Of a stretch of 64,000 bases of DNA, positions 1 through 9,182 are shown piece by piece. The notes under the pieces were generated by a model. The model was not told where the DNA came from. It did not search any database and saw nothing but the letters and a program-made list of their open reading frames with translations. Numbering within the stretch: position 1 is the stretch's first letter; every line of letters begins with the position of its first letter. The stretch covers positions 44,561 to 108,560 of the forward strand of contig JAIXPD010000011.1 of assembly GCA_027486405.1 (NCBI GenBank), given 5' to 3'. Both the position numbers and the translations under genes were made by a program. This stretch comes from Azospirillum sp. (lineage in GTDB: Bacteria; Pseudomonadota; Alphaproteobacteria; Azospirillales; Azospirillaceae).

Positions 1-3000
1 CGTGCGCCCGGTCAGTTCGACATAGGGAACGTCGATCTTCTCCAGCTCCACCTTGATCAGGTCGAGCATCGTGGTGAATTGCGAGAAGATCAGGATGCGG
101 CGGCCTTCCGGGACCATTTCCCGCACCATCTCGGTCAGCGCCTCCAGCTTGGCGCTCTCCTTCACCTTGGCCGCCGTCGGGATCTTCAACAGGCGGGGGT
201 CGCAGCAGACCTGCCGCAGCTTCAGCAGCGCGTCGATCACGGTGATGGTGTTGCGGCCCAGACCGCCGCCCGCCCCGCCGCCAACCGCCAGCGCCGCGCG
301 CACGGTTTCGTTCACCGACAGGCGGATGGTTTCGTACAGGTCGCGCTGGTCGCGATCCAGGTCGATGCGGACCACCATTTCCGTCTTGGGCGGCAGTTCC
401 TTGGCCACCGCCTCTTTCGTCCGGCGCAGCAGGAAGGGACGGATGCGCCGCATCAGCAGATTGGCGCGCGTGTTGTCGCCGCGCTTTTCGATGGGCACGC
501 GGTACCGCTTGCCGAACTCCTTGCGGTCGCCCAGCAGGCCGGGCATCAGGAAGGCGAACTGGCTCCACAATTCGCCCAGATTGTTTTCCACCGGCGTGCC
601 GGACAGGCAGAGACGATGCCGGGCCTGAAGCGCCACCACCGCGCGGGTTGCCTTGCCGTCCGGGTTCTTGATCGCCTGGGCCTCGTCCAGCACCAGCATG
701 TGCCAGCTCAGCCGCTTCAACAGATCGACGTCGCGGGCAACCACGCCGTAGGTCGTCACCACGATGTCGGTGCGGTCCAGTTCGGACAGCTTTTCGTGAC
801 GGTCCAGCCCGTGCAGCACCACCACCCGCAGATCGGGGGTGAAGCGTTCGGCCTCCGCCACCCAGTTGGGGACAAGGCTGGTCGGGACCACCACCAGACA
901 GGGGTCGGTCAGGCGGCCTTCCTGCGCCTCCATGGCGATGTGGGCCAGGGTTTGCGCGGTTTTGCCCAGCCCCATGTCGTCGGCCAGAATCCCGGCGACG
1001 TTGTTGGCGCGCAGGCTTTGCATCCAGGCCAGACCGGCGCGCTGATAATCGCGCAATTCGCCCCGGAATCCCGGCGGCGGGGCGCAATCGCCCAGCGTTT
1101 CGCTGTCGCGCAGCCGTTTCAGATAACCGTCGATCTGCGCGGTTTCGCCCATGCGGCGGCCGATCAGATCATCGATGTCGAGCAGCGTGTCGGCCTCGGC
1201 CATCGGCACCTTCAGCCGGTCGCCCACCGGCCGCCCGGTGCCAAGCATGGCGTCGAGCACGCTCATCAACCGTTCCACCCGCTCGGCGGGCAGGGCCAGC
1301 ACGTTGCCGTCGTCCAACACGATGTGCGCCCGCCCGTCGATGATGCGGGTGGCCGACAGGCCGCCGCGTTCGACCAATTGGGCCAGGATCGGCAGCAGCG
1401 GGCGGCGTTCGCCGTCGATCTCCACCCCGACGTCCAGATCGAACCAGCCGTCACCGGCGTCGCGGACGGCAACCTCGACCTCGGCCCCCGGCTCGATCAC
1501 CTTGGTGCCGAAATCGCTGCCGATCTCCACCAGCCATCCGGCGGCGGTCATGGCTGGAATCTCGGTGCTGAGGAAGGCGCGCCAGCGCTCCTCCACCTCG
1601 CGCCCGGTCAGCCAATGGACGCGCACACCGCGCGCGTTCAGGCTGCCCTTGGGTGGTTCGATCCGAGCCTGGGCGAAGCCGAAGGCGGACAGCCGGTCCA
1701 ACGCCCCCTGTTCGGTCGCCTTGTCGCGGCGGACGAACGTGACGGTGCCGACGGAATCCTCAAAACGGGCGAACTGGCGCTGATCGTCGGGTTCGATCTC
1801 CGCCGCCTCGCCGCCGGGTTCGCCGTAATCGAAGGACAGGCGCAGCACGTCCACCAACCCGTCCGACGGCGTGACCACCCGGCCCAACCGGGCGATGACG
1901 CGCGGGGAGCGGTCGATGATGTCGGCGGCCTCGGCGGCCCCGCTGCGGATGCCGGGAATGGCGTTGTCGCGAAAGGCGGGCGGCAGGCTGGGGGCGGCGC
2001 GCGACGGGGCGAACAGGCGCGACGGGGCCGGGCGTGCGGAAGCCGGGCGGGACGGCGACGGGACCGCCGGGACCGGAACGGCGATCGGCGGCGCGGGCTT
2101 GCTCTTCGGCACCTCGACGACCTGGAGATCGACGGGGAAGACGCTGCCGCTGGCCGAGTCGATGCACCAATAGGATTGCCCCTTCACCAGCGTGCAGCGC
2201 TCCGGCAGGCCGGTGGGGCGCAGCTTGCGCGTGGTCGGGTCGCGGAAGGCGCGCACCGCGCGGGCCGGGCCTTCGTTCAAGGGCGTGCCGTCGCGCCAGC
2301 GCAGACGCCCGGTGCCGAGCAGGCGGCGCAGCAGCCGGTCGATGGCCTCGCCCCGGTTCTTCGCCACCGGGGTGCGGGCCGCACCGCCGCCGCCCAACAG
2401 CCGGGCGATGGCGCGGTCGGCGTCGCCGTTGATGTCGCGCGGTGCCCGGGCCAGCACGTCGCGCGGGGTCGCCGCCTCGCCCTCGCTCTGGCCGTCGGCG
2501 CGGAACTCCGCCGCGATGACGCAAGCGACGTCGCCCTGCCCCGGTTCCAACATCCACCAGACGCTGCGCTCCGCCGCCGGTTTGGCCGCAGACGCGGCGG
2601 GGGCCGGGGCGACCGGGGACAGCGGAACGGACGGGGCGGCGGGCCGGACCAGGGACAGGGCCGGTTGCGCCGCGCGCGGCGGCGGGACCGCTGCGGCGGG
2701 CGGGGGTGGTGGGGCGGGTTGTGCGGCTGGTGTTGCCGCCGCCGGGCCGTTGGCCGGGCGCTGGTCCGGCAGATCGAACAGGGAGGCCCGCCGCCATTCC
2801 GGCCGGCTGTCCAGCGCCATCATCGCCACCGCCGCCATGTGGGCGCAGGCGTTGCGGCCGCAGGTGCAACTGCGGTCCAGCACGACGCCGCGCTTGCCCT
2901 GCACCGGGGTGATGACCACCGCCAGACGGCGGCCCAGATCGTTGACCTCCGCCCGGATGCGGTTGCCACCCGGTTCGCCGAGCGCAACCGCCCCGGTCAT

Positions 3001-3120
3001 GATGAGCGTGCGCCCGCGCTGCAGCGTCTTCGCTTCGAAGACGCGGGTCAGGTCCTCCTGAGCGAAGGGGACGGCCACACCCGTCTCAGCGCCGAGCGGC
3101 AAGGCATCAAAAAGGGACAT
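1..3120 (-). CDS. SWIM zinc-finger SNF2-family helicase (3' end outside window)
   Basis: No minus-strand ORF is listed because the gene runs off the left edge, but the minus frame is open from an ATG at 3120 to base 1 (1040 codons). The N-terminus carries a SWIM-type zinc finger, CTCGRNACAH, near residues 84-93. A Pro/Ala-rich linker follows, then an SNF2 ATPase core with Walker A DDMGLGKTAQT near residue 714 and the DEAH-type box VLDEAQAIK near residue 811. Helicase motifs SGTPVENN and IFSQFTTM follow. Family members are ATP-driven nucleic-acid translocases (RapA/HepA-like) acting on DNA or RNA polymerase; the exact role here is not visible. The long plus-strand ORF at 79-3234 is its antisense shadow. 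The 3' part of the second RecA domain is missing from the window. Confidence 0.93.
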   Translation of the reverse strand, partial: MSLFDALPLGAETGVAVPFAQEDLTRVFEAKTLQRGRTLIMTGAVALGEPGGNRIRAEVNDLGRRLAVVITPVQGKRGVVLDRSCTCGRNACAHMAAVAMMALDSRPEWRRASLFDLPDQRPANGPAAATPAAQPAPPPPPAAAVPPPRAAQPALSLVRPAAPSVPLSPVAPAPAASAAKPAAERSVWWMLEPGQGDVACVIAAEFRADGQSEGEAATPRDVLARAPRDINGDADRAIARLLGGGGAARTPVAKNRGEAIDRLLRRLLGTGRLRWRDGTPLNEGPARAVRAFRDPTTRKLRPTGLPERCTLVKGQSYWCIDSASGSVFPVDLQVVEVPKSKPAPPIAVPVPAVPSPSRPASARPAPSRLFAPSRAAPSLPPAFRDNAIPGIRSGAAEAADIIDRSPRVIARLGRVVTPSDGLVDVLRLSFDYGEPGGEAAEIEPDDQRQFARFEDSVGTVTFVRRDKATEQGALDRLSAFGFAQARIEPPKGSLNARGVRVHWLTGREVEERWRAFLSTEIPAMTAAGWLVEIGSDFGTKVIEPGAEVEVAVRDAGDGWFDLDVGVEIDGERRPLLPILAQLVERGGLSATRIIDGRAHIVLDDGNVLALPAERVERLMSVLDAMLGTGRPVGDRLKVPMAEADTLLDIDDLIGRRMGETAQIDGYLKRLRDSETLGDCAPPPGFRGELRDYQRAGLAWMQSLRANNVAGILADDMGLGKTAQTLAHIAMEAQEGRLTDPCLVVVPTSLVPNWVAEAERFTPDLRVVVLHGLDRHEKLSELDRTDIVVTTYGVVARDVDLLKRLSWHMLVLDEAQAIKNPDGKATRAVVALQARHRLCLSGTPVENNLGELWSQFAFLMPGLLGDRKEFGKRYRVPIEKRGDNTRANLLMRRIRPFLLRRTKEAVAKELPPKTEMVVRIDLDRDQRDLYETIRLSVNETVRAALAVGGGAGGGLGRNTITVIDALLKLRQVCCDPRLLKIPTAAKVKESAKLEALTEMVREMVPEGRRILIFSQFTTMLDLIKVELEKIDVPYVELTGRT

Positions 3121-3278
3121 GCGAGCGAAACGCCGTTCAAACGGAACGAAACAAAAACGGGCGGCTGGTGTAACGCCTTTCGCCCGCCCTCGCAAGCGAT
3201 CCCAACCGGGCCGCCCGCGCGCGAACGCCCGTGATAGCACAGGATCGACGCGGCGGCATCATTGTGGTGAGGATGATG

Positions 3279-3524
3279 CAGGGCAATCGCTTGAAACATC
3301 GTGCGCCCGACCGAAACAAGGGTTGCCACGGATTTCACGGATTTTTCACGGATTTCACGGAACGCATCTCAGAACCATCCGTTTGTGATCTTGGTGTAAA
3401 CCTCATGACGGGATGCGGAATGCGATTGGGTGCGAAAATCCGCGCAATCCCTCATTTTTGTTCGTGAAATCCGCGTCCATTCTCGTCTGCTTGACGATGA
3501 TCGCTCGTTCAAGCGATTGCCCTG
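3279..3524 (+). mobile_element. MITE-like element, copy 1 (246 bp)
   Basis: The element begins CAGGGCAATCGCTTGAA and ends with the exact inverse TTCAAGCGATTGCCCTG. It is flanked by an 11-bp direct repeat, tgaggatgatg, at 3268-3278 and 3525-3535, which marks a target-site duplication. The interior carries the family hallmark of repeated CACGGATTT motifs and encodes no protein. The element lies 38 bp beyond the pleD stop codon and upstream of the SNF2 helicase. It accounts for most of the 3121-3562 gap; the remaining flanks show nothing I can name. Confidence 0.88.
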
Positions 3525-3562
3525 TGAGGATGATGGGGGTGGTGTTGCCCCCGACCGGCTGG

Positions 3563-4957
3563 TCAGCCGTCGATGGCGATGCGGGCGTCGGCCATCACGC
3601 AGTTGCGGCCCGACCGCTTGGCCTCGTACAGCGCCTCGTCGGCGCGGCGGATCAGGGTTTCGGCGGTGTCGCCCAGACGGCCGCCGACGGAAATGCCGAT
3701 CGACACGGTGACGGAGATTTCCCCCGCCCCCACCGCCGACACGGTGAAGGGCACATCGGCGATGCGCTGGCGCAGCCGTTCGGCGACGATCAGCGCGGCC
3801 TCCCCGTCGGTGTCGGGCAGGATGACGATGAACTCCTCCCCGCCCAGCCGCGCGACCAGATCGAAGGTGCGCAAATTGCGGCTGGCGCGCGCCGACACCT
3901 CGCGCAGCACCTCGTCGCCGATGGTGTGGCCGTAGCTGTCGTTGACGACCTTGAAATGGTCGATGTCGAACATCAGCACCGCGACCGGCTTCTGGCTGTC
4001 GATGGCGCGTTCCAGCAGGCGCGGCAGATGGGCGTTGACGTAACGGCGGTTGAAGACGCCGGTCAGGCTGTCGGTCAGCGCCATCGACAGGCTTTGCTCG
4101 TAATTCGCGCGCAGCCGTTCCTGATAGCGCTTGCGCCGAATCTGGGTGCGGGCGCGGGCCAGCAGCTCGTTCCGGTCGATCGGCTTGATGACGTAGTCGT
4201 TGGCCCCCAGCTCCAGCCCCTTGGCGACGTGGTTCAGGTCGCCCTCGTCCACCATCAGCAGGATCGGGACCTGCCGCGTCCGCTCGTGCGAGCGCAGTTG
4301 CGAGCACAGGCGCAAGCCATCCTCGTTGGCCAAGGTCAGGCTGACGACCACGAGGTCCAGCTCGTTGGTCAGGGCGCGTTCCAACGCCTTGGCCCCGGTG
4401 TCGGTCGCCATCACGCTGTTGTGGTCGCGTTGCAGGGTTTCCGTGACCTTGTCGAGGTCGAGCGCGGAATCCTCCAGCACCAGGATGCGGGCGCGTTCGA
4501 AGGATTCGTTCAGCAAGGTCCCGCTGCGCTCGATCACCCCGAATTGGCCGGAGGTGTTTTCGCGCAACCGCCATTCGTCCATCATCATCTTGAGGCGGAC
4601 GAGCGAGCGCACCCGCGCGAACAGCGCGATGTCGTTGACCGGCTTGGTCAGGAAATCGTCGGCCCCGGCCTCCAACCCGCGCACGCGGTCGGCCACGTCC
4701 GACAGCGCCGTGACCATCACGACCGGGATGTGCATGGTCGCGGGGTCGGAGCGGATGCGCTCGCACACCTCGAACCCATCCATGCCCGGCATCATCACGT
4801 CCAGCAGGACGATGTCCGGGGATTCCCGGTGCACCATCTCCAGCGCCTCGGGTCCGTTGAAGGCCGTGATGACGTTGAAGTACTCGCGCGTCAGCTTCGC
4901 CGCGAGCAGCTTCACGTTCGGCAGAACATCATCGACGACGAGGACACGCGCAGACAT
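3563..4957 (-). CDS. pleD: PleD-type response regulator / diguanylate cyclase
   Basis: This protein has two receiver domains followed by a GGDEF domain, the architecture of Caulobacter PleD. The first receiver starts at once (VLVVDD, with phospho-acceptor in DIVLLDVMMPG). A second, degenerate receiver spans about residues 150-270. The cyclase domain holds the active-site RLGGEEF near residue 370. An inhibitory RxxD site (RTFD) lies five residues before GGEEF, so product inhibition by c-di-GMP is expected. I chose the ATG at 4957 (MSARVLVVDD), twelve codons inside the listed ORF, because PleD homologues start there. It follows divK by 39 bp in the same direction, the usual alphaproteobacterial cell-cycle pair. 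Length is 464 aa, normal for PleD. Confidence 0.95.
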   Translation of the reverse strand: MSARVLVVDDVLPNVKLLAAKLTREYFNVITAFNGPEALEMVHRESPDIVLLDVMMPGMDGFEVCERIRSDPATMHIPVVMVTALSDVADRVRGLEAGADDFLTKPVNDIALFARVRSLVRLKMMMDEWRLRENTSGQFGVIERSGTLLNESFERARILVLEDSALDLDKVTETLQRDHNSVMATDTGAKALERALTNELDLVVVSLTLANEDGLRLCSQLRSHERTRQVPILLMVDEGDLNHVAKGLELGANDYVIKPIDRNELLARARTQIRRKRYQERLRANYEQSLSMALTDSLTGVFNRRYVNAHLPRLLERAIDSQKPVAVLMFDIDHFKVVNDSYGHTIGDEVLREVSARASRNLRTFDLVARLGGEEFIVILPDTDGEAALIVAERLRQRIADVPFTVSAVGAGEISVTVSIGISVGGRLGDTAETLIRRADEALYEAKRSGRNCVMADARIAIDG

Positions 4958-4996
4958 GGAGCGATGCGATCCTGTGATACTTCGTAGGTTCAACCG

Positions 4997-5404
4997 TTAG
5001 CTTAGAAACCTTCTAACCGTCTCCAAAAACTTAACGACTGAGATCGGTTTTGCAATGTAATCTTCACATCCGCCCTGACGGATTTTTTCTTCGTCACCCT
5101 TCATGGCAAAGGCGGTGACGGCGATGATGGGGATGCGGCGCAGGTCGGAGTCATCCTTGAGCCAGCGCGTCACCTCCAGCCCCGACACCTCGGGCAACTG
5201 GATGTCCATCAGGATTAGATCGGGACGGTGCTGGCGGGCCAGCCGCATCGCCTCCATCCCGTCGCGGGTTTGCATGGTCTTGTAGCCGTGCGCCTCAAGC
5301 AGATCATGGAACAGCTTCATGTTCAGCTCGTTGTCCTCAACGATGAGGACGGTCTTGCCGGACACGCCGCCGATCATGCTTGATCCACCCGGTTCCACCG
5401 ACAT
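4997..5404 (-). CDS. divK: DivK-type single-domain response regulator
   Basis: This is a stand-alone receiver of about 135 aa. It contains [12 protein letters not shown] at the start, the phospho-acceptor Asp in [10 protein letters not shown] and the conserved Lys in YIAKPIS. The sequence and the adjacent pleD match DivK, which relays phosphate and controls the DivJ/PleC/CckA cell-cycle network in alphaproteobacteria. I start it at the ATG at 5404 because GGAG sits five bases upstream. The ATG at 5377 ([10 protein letters not shown]) is an alternative that gives the more usual DivK length. Confidence 0.93.
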   Translation of the reverse strand: MSVEPGGSSMIGGVSGKTVLIVEDNELNMKLFHDLLEAHGYKTMQTRDGMEAMRLARQHRPDLILMDIQLPEVSGLEVTRWLKDDSDLRRIPIIAVTAFAMKGDEEKIRQGGCEDYIAKPISVVKFLETVRRFLS

Positions 5405-5594
5405 GCACACTCCGCTGAGCTTGGACCCGGATCGACCACCGGGCGCGTCGTTGACCGACGCGTCATGGGTCGCGCAAGGCAATCATTGTTCGGTATACCC
5501 CTTTTTCCCCCTGGTCGCGACGGTTAATTTTCCGGATCGGGGCAGAGCGCAAGGGGTGTGGGGCGGGCGCAACAAATTGATCGGACACGACAAA

Positions 5595-5618
5595 GCCGCC
5601 CGCAGGCTGGCGGGCGGC
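5595..5618 (-). terminator. Terminator-like hairpin after the GGDEF gene
   Basis: A perfect 9-bp stem (GCCGCCCGC / GCGGGCGGC) with a 6-base loop is followed on the minus strand by TTTGTCG. It lies 55 bp beyond the stop codon of the diguanylate cyclase and would separate it from divK. Confidence 0.6.
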
Positions 5619-5672
5619 CGGTTGATGGTCGGTTGGTGTCCAAGGGGGCCGGGTGCGGTTCGCGCCGATCGG

Positions 5673-6410
5673 TCACAATTCCGCACCGGCCGGATCGGCG
5701 GCGGGCTTGGTCTTGCGCTTGGCCTCCTGGCGGCGGGCGCATTTGGCACCGTACATCATGGTGTCGGCCCGGCGCATCACCTCGTCCTCGCGGTCGTCCT
5801 CCGCACCATAGGGCTGGGTCCCGACCGAGAAACGGACCGACAGCGCCACCCCGCCCCATTCGGCGTGGCAGGCGTCGGCCAACCCCGCCAGCTCGCGGGC
5901 GCGGGCCAGGCCGTTGGCGACGTCGGTGTTGGTCAGCAGCACGGCGAATTCGTCGCCACCCAGCCGGGCGACCACATCCTCCTGCCGCACGCTGGACGCG
6001 ATCATCACCGCGACCTGACGCAGATAGCTGTCCCCGGCCAGATGACCATGGGTGTCGTTGATCGCCTTGAAGCCGTCCAGGTCGATCATCACCAGCAGAC
6101 CGCCGACCCCGGTGCGCCGGGCGGTGGCCAGCTCGCGCCGGAAGTGGCTGTAGAAACCGCGCCGGTTCAACAGACCGGTCAGCTCGTCCGTCATCGTCAG
6201 GCTTTCCAGATACGCGATGCGTTCCTGTTGCTGGGCGATGGTTTCACGGGCTTCGGCCAACAGGGCCAGCGTCTCGTCCAGGGCCTGCCTTTCGGTGCCC
6301 CGCAGCAGGCCGACGCGCGACGCCAGGGCGACCGGGTTCCACACCATGTCACCGTGCATACGGTCGGCGGAGTGGGACGTCAGATCCAGGGCGGCAACGA
6401 TGGCGTTCAT
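5673..6410 (-). CDS. Diguanylate cyclase (GGDEF protein)
   Basis: The 245-residue protein has a short N-terminal region with a predicted coiled coil (about residues 45-72), then a GGDEF domain with the intact active site RLGGDEF and an upstream RxxD inhibitory site (RQED). It should make c-di-GMP from two GTP in the cytoplasm. There is no membrane segment or recognisable sensory domain, so the input signal is unknown. It lies upstream of divK-pleD in the same direction, but a hairpin separates them. The C-terminal tail is basic and low complexity. Confidence 0.92.
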   Translation of the reverse strand: MNAIVAALDLTSHSADRMHGDMVWNPVALASRVGLLRGTERQALDETLALLAEARETIAQQQERIAYLESLTMTDELTGLLNRRGFYSHFRRELATARRTGVGGLLVMIDLDGFKAINDTHGHLAGDSYLRQVAVMIASSVRQEDVVARLGGDEFAVLLTNTDVANGLARARELAGLADACHAEWGGVALSVRFSVGTQPYGAEDDREDEVMRRADTMMYGAKCARRQEAKRKTKPAADPAGAEL

Positions 6411-6592
6411 GGGGCGGCTCCTTCACGGGAGTTCGGTGCTCTACGCCACCCTCTATGCAGAAGCTATGCCAAATGGACAGTCCAGGGATTCCGCCACCGC
6501 GCCCCTGACCCGGATGGCGGTTTTTGCCCCGCCATCCTTTGCCGCCCGGCAGCTTCTGCCGCCGCTGGGAAAAATTGTCCCCCGCGATGCGC

Positions 6593-7591
6593 TCACACCA
6601 CCCGGTCGGGCGGCTCCCGCCCGGCGATCACCGCGTCAACATTGTCCAACGCCTTGAAACCCATGGCGTTTCTGGTTTCGACGGTGGCGCTGCCCAGATG
6701 CGGCAACAAAAACACATTGTCCAGGTCACAATAATCCGGGAACAGGTTCGGTTCATTCTCGAACACATCCAGACCGGCGGCGGCCAACCGCCCGCCGCGC
6801 AGGGCGGCAACAACGTCCCGGTCGTTCACCACCGTGCCGCGCGCGGTGTTGACCAGAATGGCCCCCGGCGGCAGGCGGTCGATGCGCGCGGCGTTCAGCC
6901 AATGGCGGGTGTCCGCCGTGGCCGGGAAATGCAGCGACAACACGTCGCTGACCGACAGCAGATCCTCGGGGTCGGCGTGATAGACCGCACCGGCCTCCAA
7001 CTCGGGCGGCAGACGCTTGCGGTTGCTGTAATGGATGGTCATGCCAAAGGCGCGGGCGCGCTGGGCCACCGCCTGCCCGATCCGGCCCATGCCGATGATG
7101 CCCAGCCGCTTGCCACCGATGTGCGTCCCCATCAATTGGGTGGGGGTCCAACCGGTCCAGCCCTTGGCGCGGATCAGGCGCTCCCCTTCCGACGCGCGGC
7201 GGGCCGCCCCCAGGATCAGCAACAGGGCGATGTCGGCGGTGGCGTCGGTCAGCACGTCCGGCGTGTTGGTGACGATCAGGCCACGGGCGCGGGCGGCGGC
7301 CAGATCGATGTGATCGGTGCCGACGGAGAAGGTCGCCAGCACCCGCACCCGGTCGGGCAGCGCTCCGATGGCGGCGGCGTCCAGCCGATCCCCGGCGCAG
7401 CACAGCACCGCGTCGGCCCCGATGTCCGCCGCGCGCGCGGCGATCTCCAGCCCGGACAGCGCGGCGTCGGCGGGGTTGAGGGTCGCGGCGTAATCGCGGG
7501 CGGCGCGCGCCTCCACCGCGTCGGGCAGGCGGCGGGTCAGCAGCAGCGCCGGGCGGGTGACGGGCGCGTTGGGGGCGGCGGGTGTGACCAT
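6593..7591 (-). CDS. D-isomer 2-hydroxyacid dehydrogenase (glyoxylate/hydroxypyruvate reductase type)
   Basis: This NAD(P)-dependent oxidoreductase has 332 residues. The Rossmann motif GIIGMGRIGQ lies mid-protein and the catalytic His is in LLPHLGSATVETR near the C-terminus. The family signature NTARGTVVND is also present. Such enzymes reduce glyoxylate, hydroxypyruvate or related 2-oxoacids; the exact substrate cannot be read from the sequence. I start at the ATG at 7591 (MVTPAAPNAP), which has AAAGGAA upstream. The 30 extra residues of the longer ORF look non-coding. It is divergent from eipB. Confidence 0.9.
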   Translation of the reverse strand: MVTPAAPNAPVTRPALLLTRRLPDAVEARAARDYAATLNPADAALSGLEIAARAADIGADAVLCCAGDRLDAAAIGALPDRVRVLATFSVGTDHIDLAAARARGLIVTNTPDVLTDATADIALLLILGAARRASEGERLIRAKGWTGWTPTQLMGTHIGGKRLGIIGMGRIGQAVAQRARAFGMTIHYSNRKRLPPELEAGAVYHADPEDLLSVSDVLSLHFPATADTRHWLNAARIDRLPPGAILVNTARGTVVNDRDVVAALRGGRLAAAGLDVFENEPNLFPDYCDLDNVFLLPHLGSATVETRNAMGFKALDNVDAVIAGREPPDRVV

Positions 7592-7687
7592 GCTGGGAAT
7601 TCCTTTCCAAATATAGGAATTGCTGGTGGCGGCCCTTTCGGACGGCGTTAAAAACACCCATAATCGAACCAGCGCCGACAATCACCT

Positions 7688-8599
7688 GTGGATACCGCCT
7701 TGTTCAACCGCCGCACCGCCCGCCGTTCCGCCGGTCGCCCCCGCTGGGGCCTGTTCAAGGGCGCGGTGATGGGGGCTGTCACCCTGGGCCTGGCGTTGAC
7801 GCTGGGCGCACCATCGCCCGCCGCCGCCGCGCCGCTGGCCAACGGGCTGCCCGCCCCCGCCGATCTGGCCGCCGGCATCCAGCCGCACCGGGCGATCTAC
7901 ACCATGTCGCTGCTGTCGGCCCGCAACAGCTCCAAGGTCAGCGACGTGCGCGGGCGCATGATGTTCGAATGGGCCGACGCCTGCGACGGCTGGACCACCG
8001 AGCAGCGTTTCCAGTTGCGCTTCGTCTACAGCGAAGGCGACGAGATGGCGATGAACACCAATTACACGACGTGGGAGGCCAAGGACGGCTCGCGCTACCG
8101 CTTCAACGTCCGCAAGGTCATCAACGGCGAGGTGGACGACGACGTGCGCGGCGAGGCCAACCTGTCGGCCAACGGCGGCAGCGGGACCGCGCATTTCACC
8201 AAGCCGGAGCCGCAGGAAATCGATTTGCCCGCCGGGGCGATGTTCCCCACCGCCCACACGCTGGCCATCCTGGACCACGCCCGCCGGGGCGAGCGGTTCT
8301 TCAGCCGGGTCATCTTCGACGGGGCCGACGCCGAGGGCGCGACCGAGGTGTCCACCGTGATCGGCCAGCCCGGCCCGGCCAAGGACGCCGCCAAGGACGC
8401 CCTGTTGCGCGACGCCACCACCTGGCCGGTGCGCATGGCCTTTTTCCCCAGCCACAGCGACTCGGCCCAGCCCGATTATGAAATGAGCCTGCGCCTGCTG
8501 CAAAACGGCATCGCCGAATCCATGCAGATCGATTACGGCGATTTCACCGTGAACGCCATCCTGGACAAGATCGAGGCGCTGCCGCGCTCCGGCTGCTGA
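7688..8599 (+). CDS. eipB: EipB-like periplasmic envelope integrity protein (DUF1849)
   Basis: The 303-aa product has a basic N-terminus, a hydrophobic signal segment (about residues 26-48, GAVMGAVTLGLALTLGA) and an Ala-rich cleavage region. The mature part matches the DUF1849 family: PHRAIYTMSLL, the WTTEQRF block and the LPAGAMFPTAHT segment. EipB of Brucella is a periplasmic beta-spiral protein needed for envelope integrity, with one conserved disulfide. Here Cys residues occur in DACDGW and at the extreme C-terminus (RSGC), in line with that bond. The start is a GTG without a clear ribosome site, and nearby TTG or ATG codons are possible. A hairpin terminator follows the stop. Confidence 0.88.
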   Translation: MDTALFNRRTARRSAGRPRWGLFKGAVMGAVTLGLALTLGAPSPAAAAPLANGLPAPADLAAGIQPHRAIYTMSLLSARNSSKVSDVRGRMMFEWADACDGWTTEQRFQLRFVYSEGDEMAMNTNYTTWEAKDGSRYRFNVRKVINGEVDDDVRGEANLSANGGSGTAHFTKPEPQEIDLPAGAMFPTAHTLAILDHARRGERFFSRVIFDGADAEGATEVSTVIGQPGPAKDAAKDALLRDATTWPVRMAFFPSHSDSAQPDYEMSLRLLQNGIAESMQIDYGDFTVNAILDKIEALPRSGC

Positions 8600-8611
8600 C
8601 CGGGGCGGGAT

Positions 8612-8636
8612 GCCCGGCAACCGATGCCGGGCTTTT
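8612..8636 (+). terminator. Rho-independent terminator of eipB
   Basis: An 8-bp stem (gcccggca / tgccgggc) with a 5-base loop is followed by TTTT, starting 12 bp after the eipB stop codon. Confidence 0.75.
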
Positions 8637-8771
8637 GCCGAAAATAGGAAAGAGTTGATCGCGGTCCTGCGCTGCGGTTAACTGTTGGCCACACACAGGC
8701 GCAATCAACGGTCGCCCGCCTTCCGGCCCGATGGGGTCACGGGTGGGGTCTGGCCGCATAAGGGTTCCAAC

Positions 8772-8999
8772 ATGGCCAAGAAGCACGTCCAGGTCGGACA
8801 GGTGTTCCAGCCGGTCGGCGCGGCCAAGGGGCGCGCGTGGCGGGTGACGGAGACCATCAATCTGCTGGGCATCCCGCACGCCCGCATCGTCAGCACCGAA
8901 GACGACGGGGTGTCGAAAACCCTGAGCTGTTCGGTTCTGGTCGACACCGATCATTACAAGCTGATCGGCACGGCCCCGTTGGACGGCGTGGCGGCGTAA
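8772..8999 (+). CDS. Small conserved hypothetical protein (75 aa)
   Basis: I start this at the ATG at 8772 (MAKKHVQVGQVF), which has AAGGGTT upstream; the 29 earlier codons of the listed ORF look non-coding. The product is a soluble 75-residue protein with a compact alternation of beta-like stretches (QVGQVFQPV, ARIVSTED, LIGTAPL). It has no signal peptide or membrane segment. I do not recognise the family. Its own terminator follows, so it is probably monocistronic. Codon use is typical of the genome. Confidence 0.72.
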   Translation: MAKKHVQVGQVFQPVGAAKGRAWRVTETINLLGIPHARIVSTEDDGVSKTLSCSVLVDTDHYKLIGTAPLDGVAA

Positions 9000-9038
9000 C
9001 CGCCGCCGCAACAGCGCACAACCGGTTGATCCAGGACC

Positions 9039-9069
9039 GCCGCCAGACTCACGATTCTGGCGGCTTTTT
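9039..9069 (+). terminator. Rho-independent terminator
   Basis: A perfect 9-bp stem (gccgccaga / tctggcggc) with an 8-base loop is followed by TTTTT. It ends the transcript of the 75-aa protein before rarA. Confidence 0.85.
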
Positions 9070-9182
9070 CTGTTTGCACGGGCCGTTCTGTTCCCGCACT
9101 GTTCACGGACACCCCCCGCTCGCCCCCCCTTTCCCCCGCCCCCTCTCCCCCGCCACTTCGGCCCTTCCTCCTCGGCCCGCCC

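Noticed and set aside
79-3234. 1051-codon plus-strand ORF
   Set aside because: It is antisense to the SNF2 helicase, whose minus frame shows all helicase motifs. Its own product is His/Gln/Arg-rich without family features.
5319-6734. 471-codon plus ORF across divK and the diguanylate cyclase
   Set aside because: It is antisense to two clear genes and to the terminator between them.
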